From: Alicyclobacillus sp. ALC3
GTDB lineage: Bacteria; Bacillota; Bacilli; Alicyclobacillales; Alicyclobacillaceae
Assembly: GCF_028751195.1 (NCBI RefSeq)
Contig: NZ_CP066784.1
Coordinates: 124,001 to 188,000 of the forward strand
Reading direction: 5' to 3'
Length of the DNA stretch: 64,000 bases
The notes under the pieces were generated by a model. That model saw only the letters and a program-made list of their open reading frames with translations. It searched no databases and was not told the origin of the DNA. A program made the translations under genes and the position numbers. Shown here in pieces: positions 24,576 to 34,051 of the stretch; position 1 is the first letter of the stretch; every line of letters starts with the position of its first letter.

Positions 24576-25550
24576 CTATTCGCGGCGCGCGAGCTCAATT
24601 CCTTCCGTGATCTGCAAAGCGAGATCACAAATCGTTTGAAAGTCATTAGCTGACAACGCACCCGTCTGGTCAACGGTGAACCAGTGCACGCGCTCATCCC
24701 GCAGAAACCAAGACAACTGCCTTTTCGCCAGCCTGCGAGTCGCCTGCTTAATCGCAGCGACGGCCTCTTCTTCCCTGGTTTCCCCCGTCACATATGCGGC
24801 CCACTCTTTGTAGCCGATGGCCTGCATGGCCGTTGTGTTGCGCGTACAGCCGGTGTCGAGCAACTGCCGAACTTCCGCGTCTAGTCCTGCCGCGACCATG
24901 GCATCCAAACGCGCGTCCACACGCCTATATAAAGCCGCCCGATCCATGACTAGGCCGACCTGCACCGCGTTGTACCTGCCCCCTTTGGCCCGCCACTCGT
25001 AGGTCTGAGACAACTCTTGTCCACGCAACTCTGCGACTTCCAGAGCACGTATGACCCTGCGCGTGTCATTGGGGTGGAGGCGATTGGCAGAAGTCAAATC
25101 GACCTCACAAAGGCGCCGGTGCAGTTGTGCGCTCCCGTGTTCGAGTAGATACGCCTCCCACTTCGCTCGCACGCTCGCCGAACCGGCTTGCCGGGCGAAG
25201 TCGAGGTCCTCAACAATCGCGCGAATGTAGAGCCCCGTTCCGCCGACGACGATGGGCAGACGACCGCGCCGGATGATGCCGGCGATGGCAACGTCCGCAT
25301 GCGTGACCCAGTTAGCTACCGTAAACGACTCGTTTGGTTCCACGAGGTCGAGGCCGTGGTGTGGCACCCCCTGCGTTTCTGACTGCGTCACTTTAGCCGT
25401 GCCGATGTCCATGCCGCGATAGACCTGCATGGAATCTGCAGACACTACCTCTCCGCCAACCGCTCGCGCGACCTCGATGCCAACGTGACTTTTCCCGACA
25501 CCCGTTGGCCCGACAATGCACAGCACAGGTGCCCGCGAAGCCGTTTTCAT
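24576..25550 (-). CDS. miaA: tRNA dimethylallyltransferase
   Basis: 324 residues. It adds a dimethylallyl group to A37 of tRNAs reading UNN codons, the step before MiaB. Walker A is GPTGVGKS (residues ~12-19), followed by SADSMQVYRGMDIGTAK and HPNDTRRVIRALE. The start ATG at 25550 shares one base with the TGA of the upstream methyltransferase (TGATG) and has AGGAGAG before it. The frame continues 51 codons further upstream inside that gene, but this is not MiaA sequence. miaB is also in the window, at 31450. Confidence 0.96.
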   Translation of the reverse strand: MKTASRAPVLCIVGPTGVGKSHVGIEVARAVGGEVVSADSMQVYRGMDIGTAKVTQSETQGVPHHGLDLVEPNESFTVANWVTHADVAIAGIIRRGRLPIVVGGTGLYIRAIVEDLDFARQAGSASVRAKWEAYLLEHGSAQLHRRLCEVDLTSANRLHPNDTRRVIRALEVAELRGQELSQTYEWRAKGGRYNAVQVGLVMDRAALYRRVDARLDAMVAAGLDAEVRQLLDTGCTRNTTAMQAIGYKEWAAYVTGETREEEAVAAIKQATRRLAKRQLSWFLRDERVHWFTVDQTGALSANDFQTICDLALQITEGIELARRE

Positions 25551-26425
25551 CAGCTCATCTCTCCTCGCGGTTTCTTCCACACGGCAAAAGCTGTGCGTCC
25601 GTGTGGGCGGTCCGGGGTAAGACCAAACCGCTCGAACTCCCCGAATCCCGGCCGTTCCTTCAAGACGACACACCTGCGCGCCACGCGTTTCGCCTCCCGC
25701 CATGCGTCGTCCTGTACGGCCAAGGATGTCGCGAACGAGCGCACGACCTCCACCTCCGAACGCCGCTTCGTGGCGTGCCGAAACATCGGGTCGAAGTACA
25801 CGACGTCCACACTGTTGTCAGGTTGTTCAGTCAACCACAAGTTGTGGTCAGTGTGACGAAGCGTGATCGCGGACGCGTCCCGCCTGAGGTTGTTGACTGT
25901 ATCGGAGTACCAAGCGGCGCCGCTCGTCAGCGCATCTTCGAATAAGCGCAAGAGCGGCCACGACGACTCAAGAGCGATGACGTGTCCCGCCCGTCCTACA
26001 GCCGCCGCAAACACCAAGGTATCTGTGCCTCGACCGAGTGTCGCGTCGGCGACGGTATCGCCAGGACGAATCTCGGCAGCAAGAAGCAGCCGCTCAGGTT
26101 CACCCCTTCGCCACTGTGCGATGCGCTGCCAAGCAAAACTAGGGTGAAAGTAGAGGCCTTCGTCGCCCGATTCGGCGGTGTAGAGCACTGGCTGTCGGTC
26201 TGCAACGATAACCACATCAACGCTCTCGTCGGCGAGCACCTGCGCGATGCTGCGGTCCCCTCGCGCAACCTGAGGACAACAGAACCACTCAGCGAGCCGG
26301 CTCGCCTCTGCCAGAGCGCGAGGCGTCTGCTTCCACGGCGTCGTCACGACAGCGGCAGAGGGCTGTGCAAACCCCATTCCCGCGTCGACGGGCGGCCCAG
26401 GGTGAAGTACGTGATCACGAAACAA
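25550..26425 (-). CDS. class I SAM-dependent methyltransferase, RsmJ-like
   Basis: 291 residues. The C-terminal ~200 residues form a Rossmann methyltransferase: motif I VADATLGRGTDTLVFA and motif IV VYFDPMFRHATKRR, close to DPM.PH.QKSA of RsmJ, which methylates G1516 of 16S rRNA. The ~80-residue N-terminal part looks like a separate small domain. Function as an rRNA or other RNA guanine methyltransferase is inferred. TTG start, with AAGGAG ten bases upstream, overlapping the mutL 3' end by 11 bases; a later ATG at codon 17 is possible. Confidence 0.82.
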   Translation of the reverse strand: MFRDHVLHPGPPVDAGMGFAQPSAAVVTTPWKQTPRALAEASRLAEWFCCPQVARGDRSIAQVLADESVDVVIVADRQPVLYTAESGDEGLYFHPSFAWQRIAQWRRGEPERLLLAAEIRPGDTVADATLGRGTDTLVFAAAVGRAGHVIALESSWPLLRLFEDALTSGAAWYSDTVNNLRRDASAITLRHTDHNLWLTEQPDNSVDVVYFDPMFRHATKRRSEVEVVRSFATSLAVQDDAWREAKRVARRCVVLKERPGFGEFERFGLTPDRPHGRTAFAVWKKPRGEMS

Positions 26426-28373
26426 TTCTACGAAACTCCTTCTCCAGTACGGTGTTCGACAGCTGAATCAAGATTGGTCGTCCGTGCGGACAGTGAAACG
26501 GATCGGCCAAGTCGGAAATGGCCCGACAGAGCGCGTCCATCTCCGGTCCTGCGAGTCGATGGTTGGCTTTAATCGCGGCTTTGCAGGCTTGCGTGACAAT
26601 TCTGTCCCGAATCGCCTCCGCTGCACTCTCTGGCAACCGCTCGTCCGCGAGTGATGAAAACAGACCTTCGGCCAGTGCGCTAATGTCCAGTCCCTCCCAC
26701 ACTTCCGGGACACTGCGCAGCAGGATGTCTGCCCCCCCAAACGGTTCCCACTCAAAGCCAAGGTCAGTTAAAACTTCCCGGCGCTCGTTGATGACTGCCA
26801 ACTGGCGGGGGGTCAAGCGAAACGTCAGGGGTGTCAGCAGCGCCATCCGTCCACCGATGCGACTGCGCACTTGAGCGTCAAACCGCTCATACAGCACGCG
26901 TTCGTGAGCAGCGTGCTGGTCGATGATGTACAGGTTCTCCCCATCTTCGGCCAAGATGTACATGCCAAGCGCTTGACCGATGGGCCGGAGTCGCAGGCGC
27001 TCTGACAAGGGGTCTCGCACACTCGGTTGCTCGCTTGTTGTTGAATCTGCCTCCTGGCGGAGAGGTGCCACGTCTGTGTCCTGAGGCTGGTGAGGGGACT
27101 GCTTCTCCGCAACCACCTGCGAGTCTGGTTGCGTTGGCGAACCTGCCAGCGGGGCTAGCGTTGCCGCAATCTGCTGTTCGGTGATTGCAGTTGAGCCTTT
27201 GTTCTGGCGCCAGTCTACCTTCCCTCGCGCTAGCTGTGCGTCCCGAGTTGGCTTCGTGGCCTCGAACGGAGTTGGCGCCTGCTCGCGCACCAGCGGTCGA
27301 ACCCCGTCTGGGAGCGTCAGTTTCGTCTGCGTGCTGCGTTCGTCCGGCACCCGCGTGTGCAATTCGACGTTTGGAACCAGAAACGCACTGTCAAGAGCGG
27401 CTGCCACAGCGCTCGTGACCATACGGCAGACATCCTGCTCTTCGCTGAACCGCACTTCTGCCTTGTGCGGGTGAATGTTGACATCGACTAACGCCGCGTC
27501 CATCTCGAGGTTCAAGACATAAAGTGGGTGCTTACGCGTCATTAGACGCGCACCATACCCGGCAACGACGGCCTGATGGACTGCGTAGTTGCGAATGGGA
27601 CGGTGGTTCAAAAAGATATGACCGTATGCCCGCGTTGACTTTGCCTGCGTAGGTCGTCCGATCCAGCCAGTGACTTGGTAGTCTGGGCTCTCGCCGCGAA
27701 CGGCCAGGAGTTGCTTCGCTTCGCCCGGAGCAAACACGTTTGCGGCCACATCGAGCAGGTTGGACCGTCCTCCGGATTGAAAGACTATGTGCCCACTCGT
27801 CTCGAGCGTGAACGCCACGTCTGGCCGCGCCAAGGCAGCCCGCTGCACGACCTCGACACAACGGGCCTGCTCGGTATGTACGGAGCGCAAGTACTTCAGA
27901 CGGGCTGGCGTATTAAAAAAGAGGTCGCGCACCACTACCGTTGTGCCGACTGGTACGCCAATCGGTGCAGGGTCGCCGTGAAAGCGTGACCCCTCCACCT
28001 TCACTTCCGTGCCCGCTTCCGCCTGCCGCGGGCGTGTCTGCAGAGTTACTCGGGCGACAGCCGCAATCGACGCGAGAGCCTCGCCGCGAAAGCCCATCGT
28101 CGCGATCTTCAACAAGTCGCGCGCTGTGCGCACTTTGCTCGTGGCGTGCCGTGAAAAAGCCAGCAGTGCATCTTCCTCATCCATTCCACAGCCATCGTCT
28201 TGTACCGTCATGGCAGCAATGCCGCCTTCCTCCAGAGCGACTCGAATTCGCGTCGCTCCTGCATCGAGGCTGTTTTCAATGAGTTCTTTAACACAGGCCG
28301 CAGGGCGTTCGACCACTTCACCCGCCGCAATCTGGTTGGCCAAGGCCTCCGGCATCACTTGGATGTTGCCCAT
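26415..28373 (-). CDS. mutL: DNA mismatch repair protein MutL
   Basis: 652 residues. The N-terminal GHKL ATPase has motifs ELIENSLDAGA, DDGCGMD and TMGFRGEALASIA. The middle (~345-450) is a variable Pro/Gln-rich linker. The C-terminal dimerisation domain has the endonuclease motif DQHAAHERVLYE, as in organisms without MutH and Dam, so this MutL nicks DNA itself. AAAGGAGG precedes the ATG. It overlaps mutS by 19 bases. Confidence 0.96.
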   Translation of the reverse strand: MGNIQVMPEALANQIAAGEVVERPAACVKELIENSLDAGATRIRVALEEGGIAAMTVQDDGCGMDEEDALLAFSRHATSKVRTARDLLKIATMGFRGEALASIAAVARVTLQTRPRQAEAGTEVKVEGSRFHGDPAPIGVPVGTTVVVRDLFFNTPARLKYLRSVHTEQARCVEVVQRAALARPDVAFTLETSGHIVFQSGGRSNLLDVAANVFAPGEAKQLLAVRGESPDYQVTGWIGRPTQAKSTRAYGHIFLNHRPIRNYAVHQAVVAGYGARLMTRKHPLYVLNLEMDAALVDVNIHPHKAEVRFSEEQDVCRMVTSAVAAALDSAFLVPNVELHTRVPDERSTQTKLTLPDGVRPLVREQAPTPFEATKPTRDAQLARGKVDWRQNKGSTAITEQQIAATLAPLAGSPTQPDSQVVAEKQSPHQPQDTDVAPLRQEADSTTSEQPSVRDPLSERLRLRPIGQALGMYILAEDGENLYIIDQHAAHERVLYERFDAQVRSRIGGRMALLTPLTFRLTPRQLAVINERREVLTDLGFEWEPFGGADILLRSVPEVWEGLDISALAEGLFSSLADERLPESAAEAIRDRIVTQACKAAIKANHRLAGPEMDALCRAISDLADPFHCPHGRPILIQLSNTVLEKEFRRIVS

Positions 28374-30997
28374 GACAACGCCTCCTTTGCGCGGTCGGTC
28401 AGAGCGAACAGAACCCTCATTGCCTCGCGTGGGGTGAGATTGTCGACGTCGAGTTCCGCCAGAGCAGTCACCAACTCCGTCTCTGCTGCCGACGCAAAGA
28501 GTGACACGGGCTGCGCATTAACGCCTAGACCCGGCCCATCTGTACCCTCACTCGCTGCGGCTGTCGCCATGTACGTCGAATGCATGTGCTGCGCCTCGCG
28601 CAGAACAAGTAATTCCGTTGCGCGCGCCAACACTGGCGCAGGAATGCCTGCCAACTTCGCAACCTGTATCCCATAGCTCTTGTCCGCAGGGCGAGGCACG
28701 ACAGTGTGCAAAAACGTGATGTCACTTCCCGATTCACGCACAGCGACAGAGTAGTTGACGACAGAAGGCAACTGCTCTGCCGTTTCCACCAACTCGTGAT
28801 AGTGCGTCGCGAACAGCGTGAGCGGTCGCTGCCCTTCTTGCTGCAGGGCTTCCATCACCGCTTCGGCAATGCACAAGCCGTCATAGGTACTTGTGCCCCG
28901 GCCAATTTCATCGAGCAGCACTAGACTCCGGTCCGTCGCCTGTCTGAGAATCTGCGCGAGTTCCACCATTTCGACCATAAACGTACTCTGACCGGCGCCA
29001 AGGTCGTCGGACGCGCCGATGCGCGTGAAAATCCGGTCGACGACGCCGATTTCAGCCGCAGCCGCAGGCACGAATGAGCCAATATGCGCGAGCAAGACGA
29101 TAAGCGCGACTTGCCGCATATAGGTGCTCTTGCCAGCCATGTTTGGACCCGTCAGCAATATGAACGCCTGGTCGCTCCCAAGTCTGACATCGTTCGCGAC
29201 AAACTGTCCCGGGAGCGCCGCCTCGACGACAGGGTGCCGGCCCTGCTCAATCACAAGCCCACGTTCGTCGGAAATACGCGGACGTCGGTACTGCTGTACT
29301 GCCGCGACTTCACCGAGCGCGCACAGCGCGTCGATCACGCCCAAATGGCGCGATGCTTGTTGCAGGTCTGCGAGGCGCGCCATCACCTGGTCGCGCAGCG
29401 CCACGAACAGTTCGTACTCGCGGAGCACGGCCTGTTCCTCGGCGTGAAGGATCTGCGCTTCGCGCTCCTTGAGTTCCGGAACCACATAACGCTCGCCCGT
29501 AGAAAGTGTCTGACGCCGCTCATACTCTGTGGGGACCAAGTGCTGATTCGCCTTGGACACTTCAATGTAGTACCCAAACACTTTGTTGTACCCGACTTTG
29601 AGCGCCTTGATCCCGGTGCGTTCCCGCTCGCGTTGCTCTAGCGCAGCCAGCCAAGTTTTCCCTTCCTGGTTGGCGCCCTTTAGTTTGTCGAGCAGAGAGT
29701 CAACACCTGTTCGGATTATCCCGCCATCCCGTACTGAAACAGGGGGTTCATCAACGAGAGTTGTGAGCAGTCGCTCTGTCAACTCCGCACAGTCCGGCAG
29801 AGCCTGTGCAGCTTCTTGCAGCACCACGCTGTCACTCTCCGACAGTGGCCCAGCAAACAGAGGCAGCGCCGCGAGAGACCTCGCAATCGCGAGTAAGTCG
29901 CGGCCATTCGCCGTTCCGAGCGCCACTTTGCCAGACAGCCGGTCCAGGTCATACACCGAGCCTAGTGATTTTTGCACGTGATCGCGTAAAAAGACGTCTT
30001 CCACAAACGCCTCGACGGCATCGAGCCGCTCTTCGATCGCGCTGTTGCGTCCGAGCGGGCGCTCTAGCCACTGTCGCAGCGTACGGGCACCCATCGCTGT
30101 CTTCGTGTTGTCGAGCAAATCGAACAGTGATCCCTTGCGCTGTCTCGAGCGGCTGGTTTCGAACACTTCGAGATTGCGAAGTGCCGCGTAATCGAGCACC
30201 ATACAGTCTTCCTGGAGCAAATTCTGCGGCGACCTGAGGTGTGCCATCGAGAGCCGCTGCGTCTCTTGCACGAACTCCAGCGCAAGCGCAAGCGCTTCGG
30301 TGGCAGCAGGTCGCAGACCGAGGTCAAGCGGTGTTAAACTCGCCACACCGTACTGACTTCGCACCGTCTCGGCAGCCCATTCTAGAGAATGTCTGTGCGG
30401 CTTTCGCATTGTCAGTGCACAGATATCGAGAGTCTTCCGCCACGGCTCCAGCCAACGAAACGCATCGTCCTCGGACGCCGATTCGTAGACCAGGATTTCC
30501 GCGGGTGGCCGTTGGAGCAACTGCTCGCGGATGACTTCCATCCGATCGGTCTCGGCAGTCCAGACGGCGCCCGTTCCTACGTCGATCATCGCAAGCCCGT
30601 ACGCCTTGTCCGCTCTCACAACTGCAGCTAGCCAACGCAACAGAGCCCCTTCGTCGTACGTGGCGGTACCAGGAGTCACGACGCGCACGACCTCGCGCTT
30701 GACCAGGCCTTTGGTCTGCTTCGGGTCCTCCGTTTGATCACACAGCGCCACCGAGTAACCGTGGTCAATCAAGCGGGCAATGTACTGTTCAACGGCGTGG
30801 AAGGGTACACCGCACATTGGGATTCGACCGGCGCTGCCTGCATCCCGCCCTGTCAGCGTGATCTCCAGGACCCGACTCGCTGTCAGCGCGTCGTCAAAGA
30901 ACAGTTCATAGAAATCGCCAAGCCGGAACATCAACAGCTCGTGCTGGTAATTCGCTTTGATATCGAGATACTGCTGCATCATGGGGGTGTGTGACAC
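28355..30997 (-). CDS. mutS: DNA mismatch repair protein MutS
   Basis: 880 residues. Mismatch-binding domain I with the Phe-x-Glu wedge (GDFYELF), then connector, lever and clamp domains, and the ABC ATPase with Walker A GPNMAGKST and Walker B LVLLDEIGRGTSTYDG. The C-terminal ~60 residues include the helix-turn-helix and a variable tail. GTG start supported by GGAGG seven bases upstream. It overlaps mutL and follows ricA by 33 bases, so miaB-ricA-mutS-mutL-methyltransferase-miaA probably forms one operon. In B. subtilis cotE lies between ricA and mutS; here it has moved to 39865. Confidence 0.97.
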   Translation of the reverse strand: MSHTPMMQQYLDIKANYQHELLMFRLGDFYELFFDDALTASRVLEITLTGRDAGSAGRIPMCGVPFHAVEQYIARLIDHGYSVALCDQTEDPKQTKGLVKREVVRVVTPGTATYDEGALLRWLAAVVRADKAYGLAMIDVGTGAVWTAETDRMEVIREQLLQRPPAEILVYESASEDDAFRWLEPWRKTLDICALTMRKPHRHSLEWAAETVRSQYGVASLTPLDLGLRPAATEALALALEFVQETQRLSMAHLRSPQNLLQEDCMVLDYAALRNLEVFETSRSRQRKGSLFDLLDNTKTAMGARTLRQWLERPLGRNSAIEERLDAVEAFVEDVFLRDHVQKSLGSVYDLDRLSGKVALGTANGRDLLAIARSLAALPLFAGPLSESDSVVLQEAAQALPDCAELTERLLTTLVDEPPVSVRDGGIIRTGVDSLLDKLKGANQEGKTWLAALEQRERERTGIKALKVGYNKVFGYYIEVSKANQHLVPTEYERRQTLSTGERYVVPELKEREAQILHAEEQAVLREYELFVALRDQVMARLADLQQASRHLGVIDALCALGEVAAVQQYRRPRISDERGLVIEQGRHPVVEAALPGQFVANDVRLGSDQAFILLTGPNMAGKSTYMRQVALIVLLAHIGSFVPAAAAEIGVVDRIFTRIGASDDLGAGQSTFMVEMVELAQILRQATDRSLVLLDEIGRGTSTYDGLCIAEAVMEALQQEGQRPLTLFATHYHELVETAEQLPSVVNYSVAVRESGSDITFLHTVVPRPADKSYGIQVAKLAGIPAPVLARATELLVLREAQHMHSTYMATAAASEGTDGPGLGVNAQPVSLFASAAETELVTALAELDVDNLTPREAMRVLFALTDRAKEALSWATSK

Positions 30998-31030
30998 CGT
31001 GCAACCTCCTCGGCTGATGGGGGGATGTCG

Positions 31031-31450
31031 TTACTTGCCGCAGTCGCACCCATTGCCGCCGTGCCCGTTGCCACACCCCTGGCGCGGCCCTAGTTCGACT
31101 GGTACCTGGTCAGTCAAACGCGTCAAAAGTAGTTGCATCACGCCCTGCACCATTTCGTTCAACTCGTCCTTCGCTTCAAGGTACTGCAAGGCAACCGGGA
31201 TTTCGCCCATTTTTTGCTCGACATCTTGCACATCTTTACGAGCAGTCTCCACCTTCGGATGCAACGAATCAAACCGTTCTTCCAAAACCATCTGGGCGTT
31301 CGTCTTCAACTTCAACTCTTCAAACAGCGCCTGAGCACGCTGGTTTCGCTCCATTTTGTCCCGCGCCTGCCAATACCGATGAGCTGCATCCGAGCGAGCG
31401 ATTTGCGTCGCAATCCGCGCTGCCTTCTCCTCTAGAACGTTCTGCATCAT
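31031..31450 (-). CDS. ricA: YlbF/YmcA family protein RicA
   Basis: 139 residues, mostly alpha-helical, of the Com_YlbF family. RicA acts with YlbF and YaaT on RNase Y specificity and on Spo0A phosphorylation, biofilm and competence in B. subtilis, and the complex carries iron-sulfur clusters. The C-terminal tail here is Gly/Cys rich (GCGNGHGGNGCDCGK), offering three cysteines and one histidine as ligands. Position directly after miaB is the conserved one. The first of two ATGs overlaps the miaB TGA (TGATG) and follows GAGGAGGTGG. Its partner gene rny is at 42883 in the same window. Confidence 0.9.
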   Translation of the reverse strand: MMQNVLEEKAARIATQIARSDAAHRYWQARDKMERNQRAQALFEELKLKTNAQMVLEERFDSLHPKVETARKDVQDVEQKMGEIPVALQYLEAKDELNEMVQGVMQLLLTRLTDQVPVELGPRQGCGNGHGGNGCDCGK

Positions 31451-32940
31451 CAAACCACCTCCTCTGATTGCGCGACGAGTCGCCCTTTGAGCGTCCACGT
31501 CTGTGGTTCCAGCACCTCGACACTCACCAAGCGGCCTGCCAGCGAGAAATCGCCTGGAAACAGTACCAGTTTGTTGCTGCGGGTCCGACCAGCGAGTACA
31601 TCCGGGTTCGTTTTGCTCTTGCCTTCCACCAACACTTCCACGACCTGCCCAGAGAGCCGTTCGTTGTGGCGGCGACTGATTTCGTACTGAAGATCGTTCA
31701 AGCGCTGCAAACGCTGTTTTTTGACCTGAAGTGGCGTCTCATCGAGAAAATCCGCAGCCGGCGTATGTTCACGTGGTGAGTAGATGAACGTAAACGCATT
31801 GTCGAACTGGACTTGTTCAACGAGCGACAGCGTATCTTCAAACTGTGCGTCGGTCTCGCCTGGGAATCCGACGATAATGTCGGTCGTCAGGACGACATTC
31901 GGCATCTTGGCGCGGATCTTCGCGACGAGTTCGAGGTAGAATTCACGCGTATACGTACGGTTCATGCGTTTCAGCACCTGGTTGTTGCCGGACTGCACGG
32001 GCAAGTGAATGTGCTCGGTTACACGGGGCGACTGTGCAATCGCATCGATCAGGTCGTCAGTGAAGTTCCACGGGTTGGAAGTCGTAAAACGAACGCGTTC
32101 AATCCCCTCCACCTCGTTTACTTGCCGAAGTAGCTCTGCAAACGTGGTGTCACCGAGGTCAACACCGTAGTCATTGACGTTCTGGCCGAGCAACGTGACT
32201 TCTTGAACGCCGCTTTGCGCCAGCAATCGCACTTCTGCCAGGATATCCGCAGGCAGCCGACTGCGCTCCGCACCCCGCGTATAAGGCACAATGCAGTACG
32301 TACAAAACTTGTTGCACCCGTACTGAATGTTGATCCACGCCCGAACGGCGTCCTTGCGCGCTTTCGGGAGGTCCTCCACGGTCTGAGCCGCACGGTCCCA
32401 CACTTCCATCACGGTCTCCTGGCTTGCGCGCGCGTCTGTGACGAGTTTCGGCAAGCGGTGAATGTTGTGCGTACCGAACACGACATCAACCCACGGAAAC
32501 TTCGTCTGCACAAGTTTCTGCACACCTTCCTCTTGTGCCATACAACCACACAGACCAAGCAACAGTTCCGGGTTTTGCGCTTTGAGCGGACGCAGGCGAC
32601 CAATTTCTCCGAACACCTTGTCTTCCGCGTTCTCACGCACTGCACATGTATTGAAGAGGATGAAGTCCGCTTCTTCATCCTGCACTCCCGCTTCATATCC
32701 CATGGCTAAGAGCAGCCCGGCCATAACCTCCGTGTCGTGTTCGTTCATCTGACAACCATATGTCTTGATCACGTACCGATACGGCGACCCATCTGCCTTG
32801 CGCCCAACTTGAAAGTCTTTCGCGAGCGCGTCCGGATCAACATAGACTCGCTCGACAGGGTGTTGCCGATGTGTACCGAAAGTCAGCCCCGCCCCTGGGC
32901 GAAGCCGTCCCGCTCGCAACTCTGTGATCAGGTTTTCCAC
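31450..32940 (-). CDS. miaB: tRNA-2-methylthio-N6-dimethylallyladenosine synthase
   Basis: About 496 residues. It is a radical-SAM methylthiotransferase that modifies i6A37 made by MiaA. Order: UPF0004 domain with three cluster cysteines (YGCQMN, FNTCAVREN, GLCGCMAQ), radical SAM domain with CxxxCxxC (YGCNKFCTYC), and a C-terminal TRAM domain (~430-490). The GTG at 32940 has GAGGTGA five bases upstream. The ~50-residue N-terminal extension before KTYGCQMN is common in Bacilli. Confidence 0.95.
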   Translation of the reverse strand: MENLITELRAGRLRPGAGLTFGTHRQHPVERVYVDPDALAKDFQVGRKADGSPYRYVIKTYGCQMNEHDTEVMAGLLLAMGYEAGVQDEEADFILFNTCAVRENAEDKVFGEIGRLRPLKAQNPELLLGLCGCMAQEEGVQKLVQTKFPWVDVVFGTHNIHRLPKLVTDARASQETVMEVWDRAAQTVEDLPKARKDAVRAWINIQYGCNKFCTYCIVPYTRGAERSRLPADILAEVRLLAQSGVQEVTLLGQNVNDYGVDLGDTTFAELLRQVNEVEGIERVRFTTSNPWNFTDDLIDAIAQSPRVTEHIHLPVQSGNNQVLKRMNRTYTREFYLELVAKIRAKMPNVVLTTDIIVGFPGETDAQFEDTLSLVEQVQFDNAFTFIYSPREHTPAADFLDETPLQVKKQRLQRLNDLQYEISRRHNERLSGQVVEVLVEGKSKTNPDVLAGRTRSNKLVLFPGDFSLAGRLVSVEVLEPQTWTLKGRLVAQSEEVV

Positions 32941-33029
32941 CCAATTCACCTCACTGTTTTATGAGAAGCGCGCTCTTGCGCGTCAAGCATGGAGAATCTG
33001 TCGATATAATATCATGATACCACACAGAA

Positions 33030-33063
33030 GAGGCAGGTCCCGGCCTCCACCAAGACCTGCCTC
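33030..33063. terminator. hairpin between phzF and miaB
   Basis: GAGGCAGGTC and GACCTGCCTC form a 10-base stem, 35 bases after the phzF stop. The minus-strand exit is TTCTGTG, only mildly T-rich. Confidence 0.55.
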
Positions 33064-33097
33064 CTGTTCCACCTGTTCCATTCGAGCGTCAAAGCTG

Positions 33098-34009
33098 TCA
33101 CAAGTGCAGTTGTCCAGTCAGTGAGACCACTGCGGTTCCCCGTACGTACACAGCCAATCCGTCGTCAAGCCGTGCAGCGCGCCCGTAAACGACACTGGAC
33201 CGCCCCATTTCGTAGCCCTGTTCAAAAGCGAATGTCGCACCTGCGTCAATCACGTGCGACCGATACAACAACGCTGTCAATGCGCCTGTTGCAGTGCCCG
33301 TCGCAGGGTCTTCGGGCACACCCACAGCTGGTGAAAAGTCCCGCGTATGAAAGTCGTGGCCTGGTTCGACCCCACCTCGAGCGTACACGTGGGTACTAGC
33401 TGCACCGAGGCTCTGATTCCACGCTGACAGGCGCCCCAAGTCAGGCTGCAGTTGTTGCACGGTCGCGACTGTGCGCAGCGGGACAAACACGTCCCACAGG
33501 CCGGTGTAACTCATGCCCATTGGCAGGTCGTCATCGATCAGTGCAACGCTTATCCCAAGCATCTGCGCAGCAGTCAAGGCGTCGAACGCTCCGTCTCGAA
33601 ACTGCGGCCTGGCCTGTCCCATTTCGGCCCACGGCTGCCCATCCGACCAACCGTAGCGGATTGGCAGCACACCGACGTTGGTTTCAATTTTACACTCCCC
33701 CACTTGCGCCCCGGCAGCGTCCACTCCCGTCATCAAGCGTCCTGCCGCCAGGAGCCCTGACACGGAGCCAATCGTCGCGTGCCCACACAAATCCACCTCA
33801 CTCGTGGGGGTAAAATAGCGCAAGCGGAAGTCTGCCTGTCGGCTGTCCTTGGCCGACAGCACGAAGGCAGTCTCCGATGCGTGAAGTTCGCTCGCAATCG
33901 ACTGCATCTGTGCCGCTGACAAACCGTCAGCGTCCGGTACAACACCAGCCGGGTTGCCAGTCAGCGGCCGATTCGTAAACGCATCCACCAGCCAAACCGT
34001 TTTCGCCAT
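33098..34009 (-). CDS. PhzF-family isomerase/epimerase
   Basis: 303 residues. The PhzF fold is shown by VDAFTNRPLTGNPAGVV, the catalytic glutamate in ELHASETAF (E46), DLCGHATIG and the second-half DPATGTATGAL. The family catalyses proton shifts and epimerisations on amino-acid-like and aromatic substrates; most members have no known substrate. The ATG at 34009 follows TGGAGGC by eight bases. It comes 42 bases after the last YheC/D gene with no terminator between, so it is probably co-transcribed with the spore-coat cluster. Whether it processes a substrate of those ligases is an open inference. Confidence 0.88.
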   Translation of the reverse strand: MAKTVWLVDAFTNRPLTGNPAGVVPDADGLSAAQMQSIASELHASETAFVLSAKDSRQADFRLRYFTPTSEVDLCGHATIGSVSGLLAAGRLMTGVDAAGAQVGECKIETNVGVLPIRYGWSDGQPWAEMGQARPQFRDGAFDALTAAQMLGISVALIDDDLPMGMSYTGLWDVFVPLRTVATVQQLQPDLGRLSAWNQSLGAASTHVYARGGVEPGHDFHTRDFSPAVGVPEDPATGTATGALTALLYRSHVIDAGATFAFEQGYEMGRSSVVYGRAARLDDGLAVYVRGTAVVSLTGQLHL

Positions 34010-34051
34010 CTGCATCGCCTCCAGGCGGGACGCAACGTCCCTCCCGGTAGT

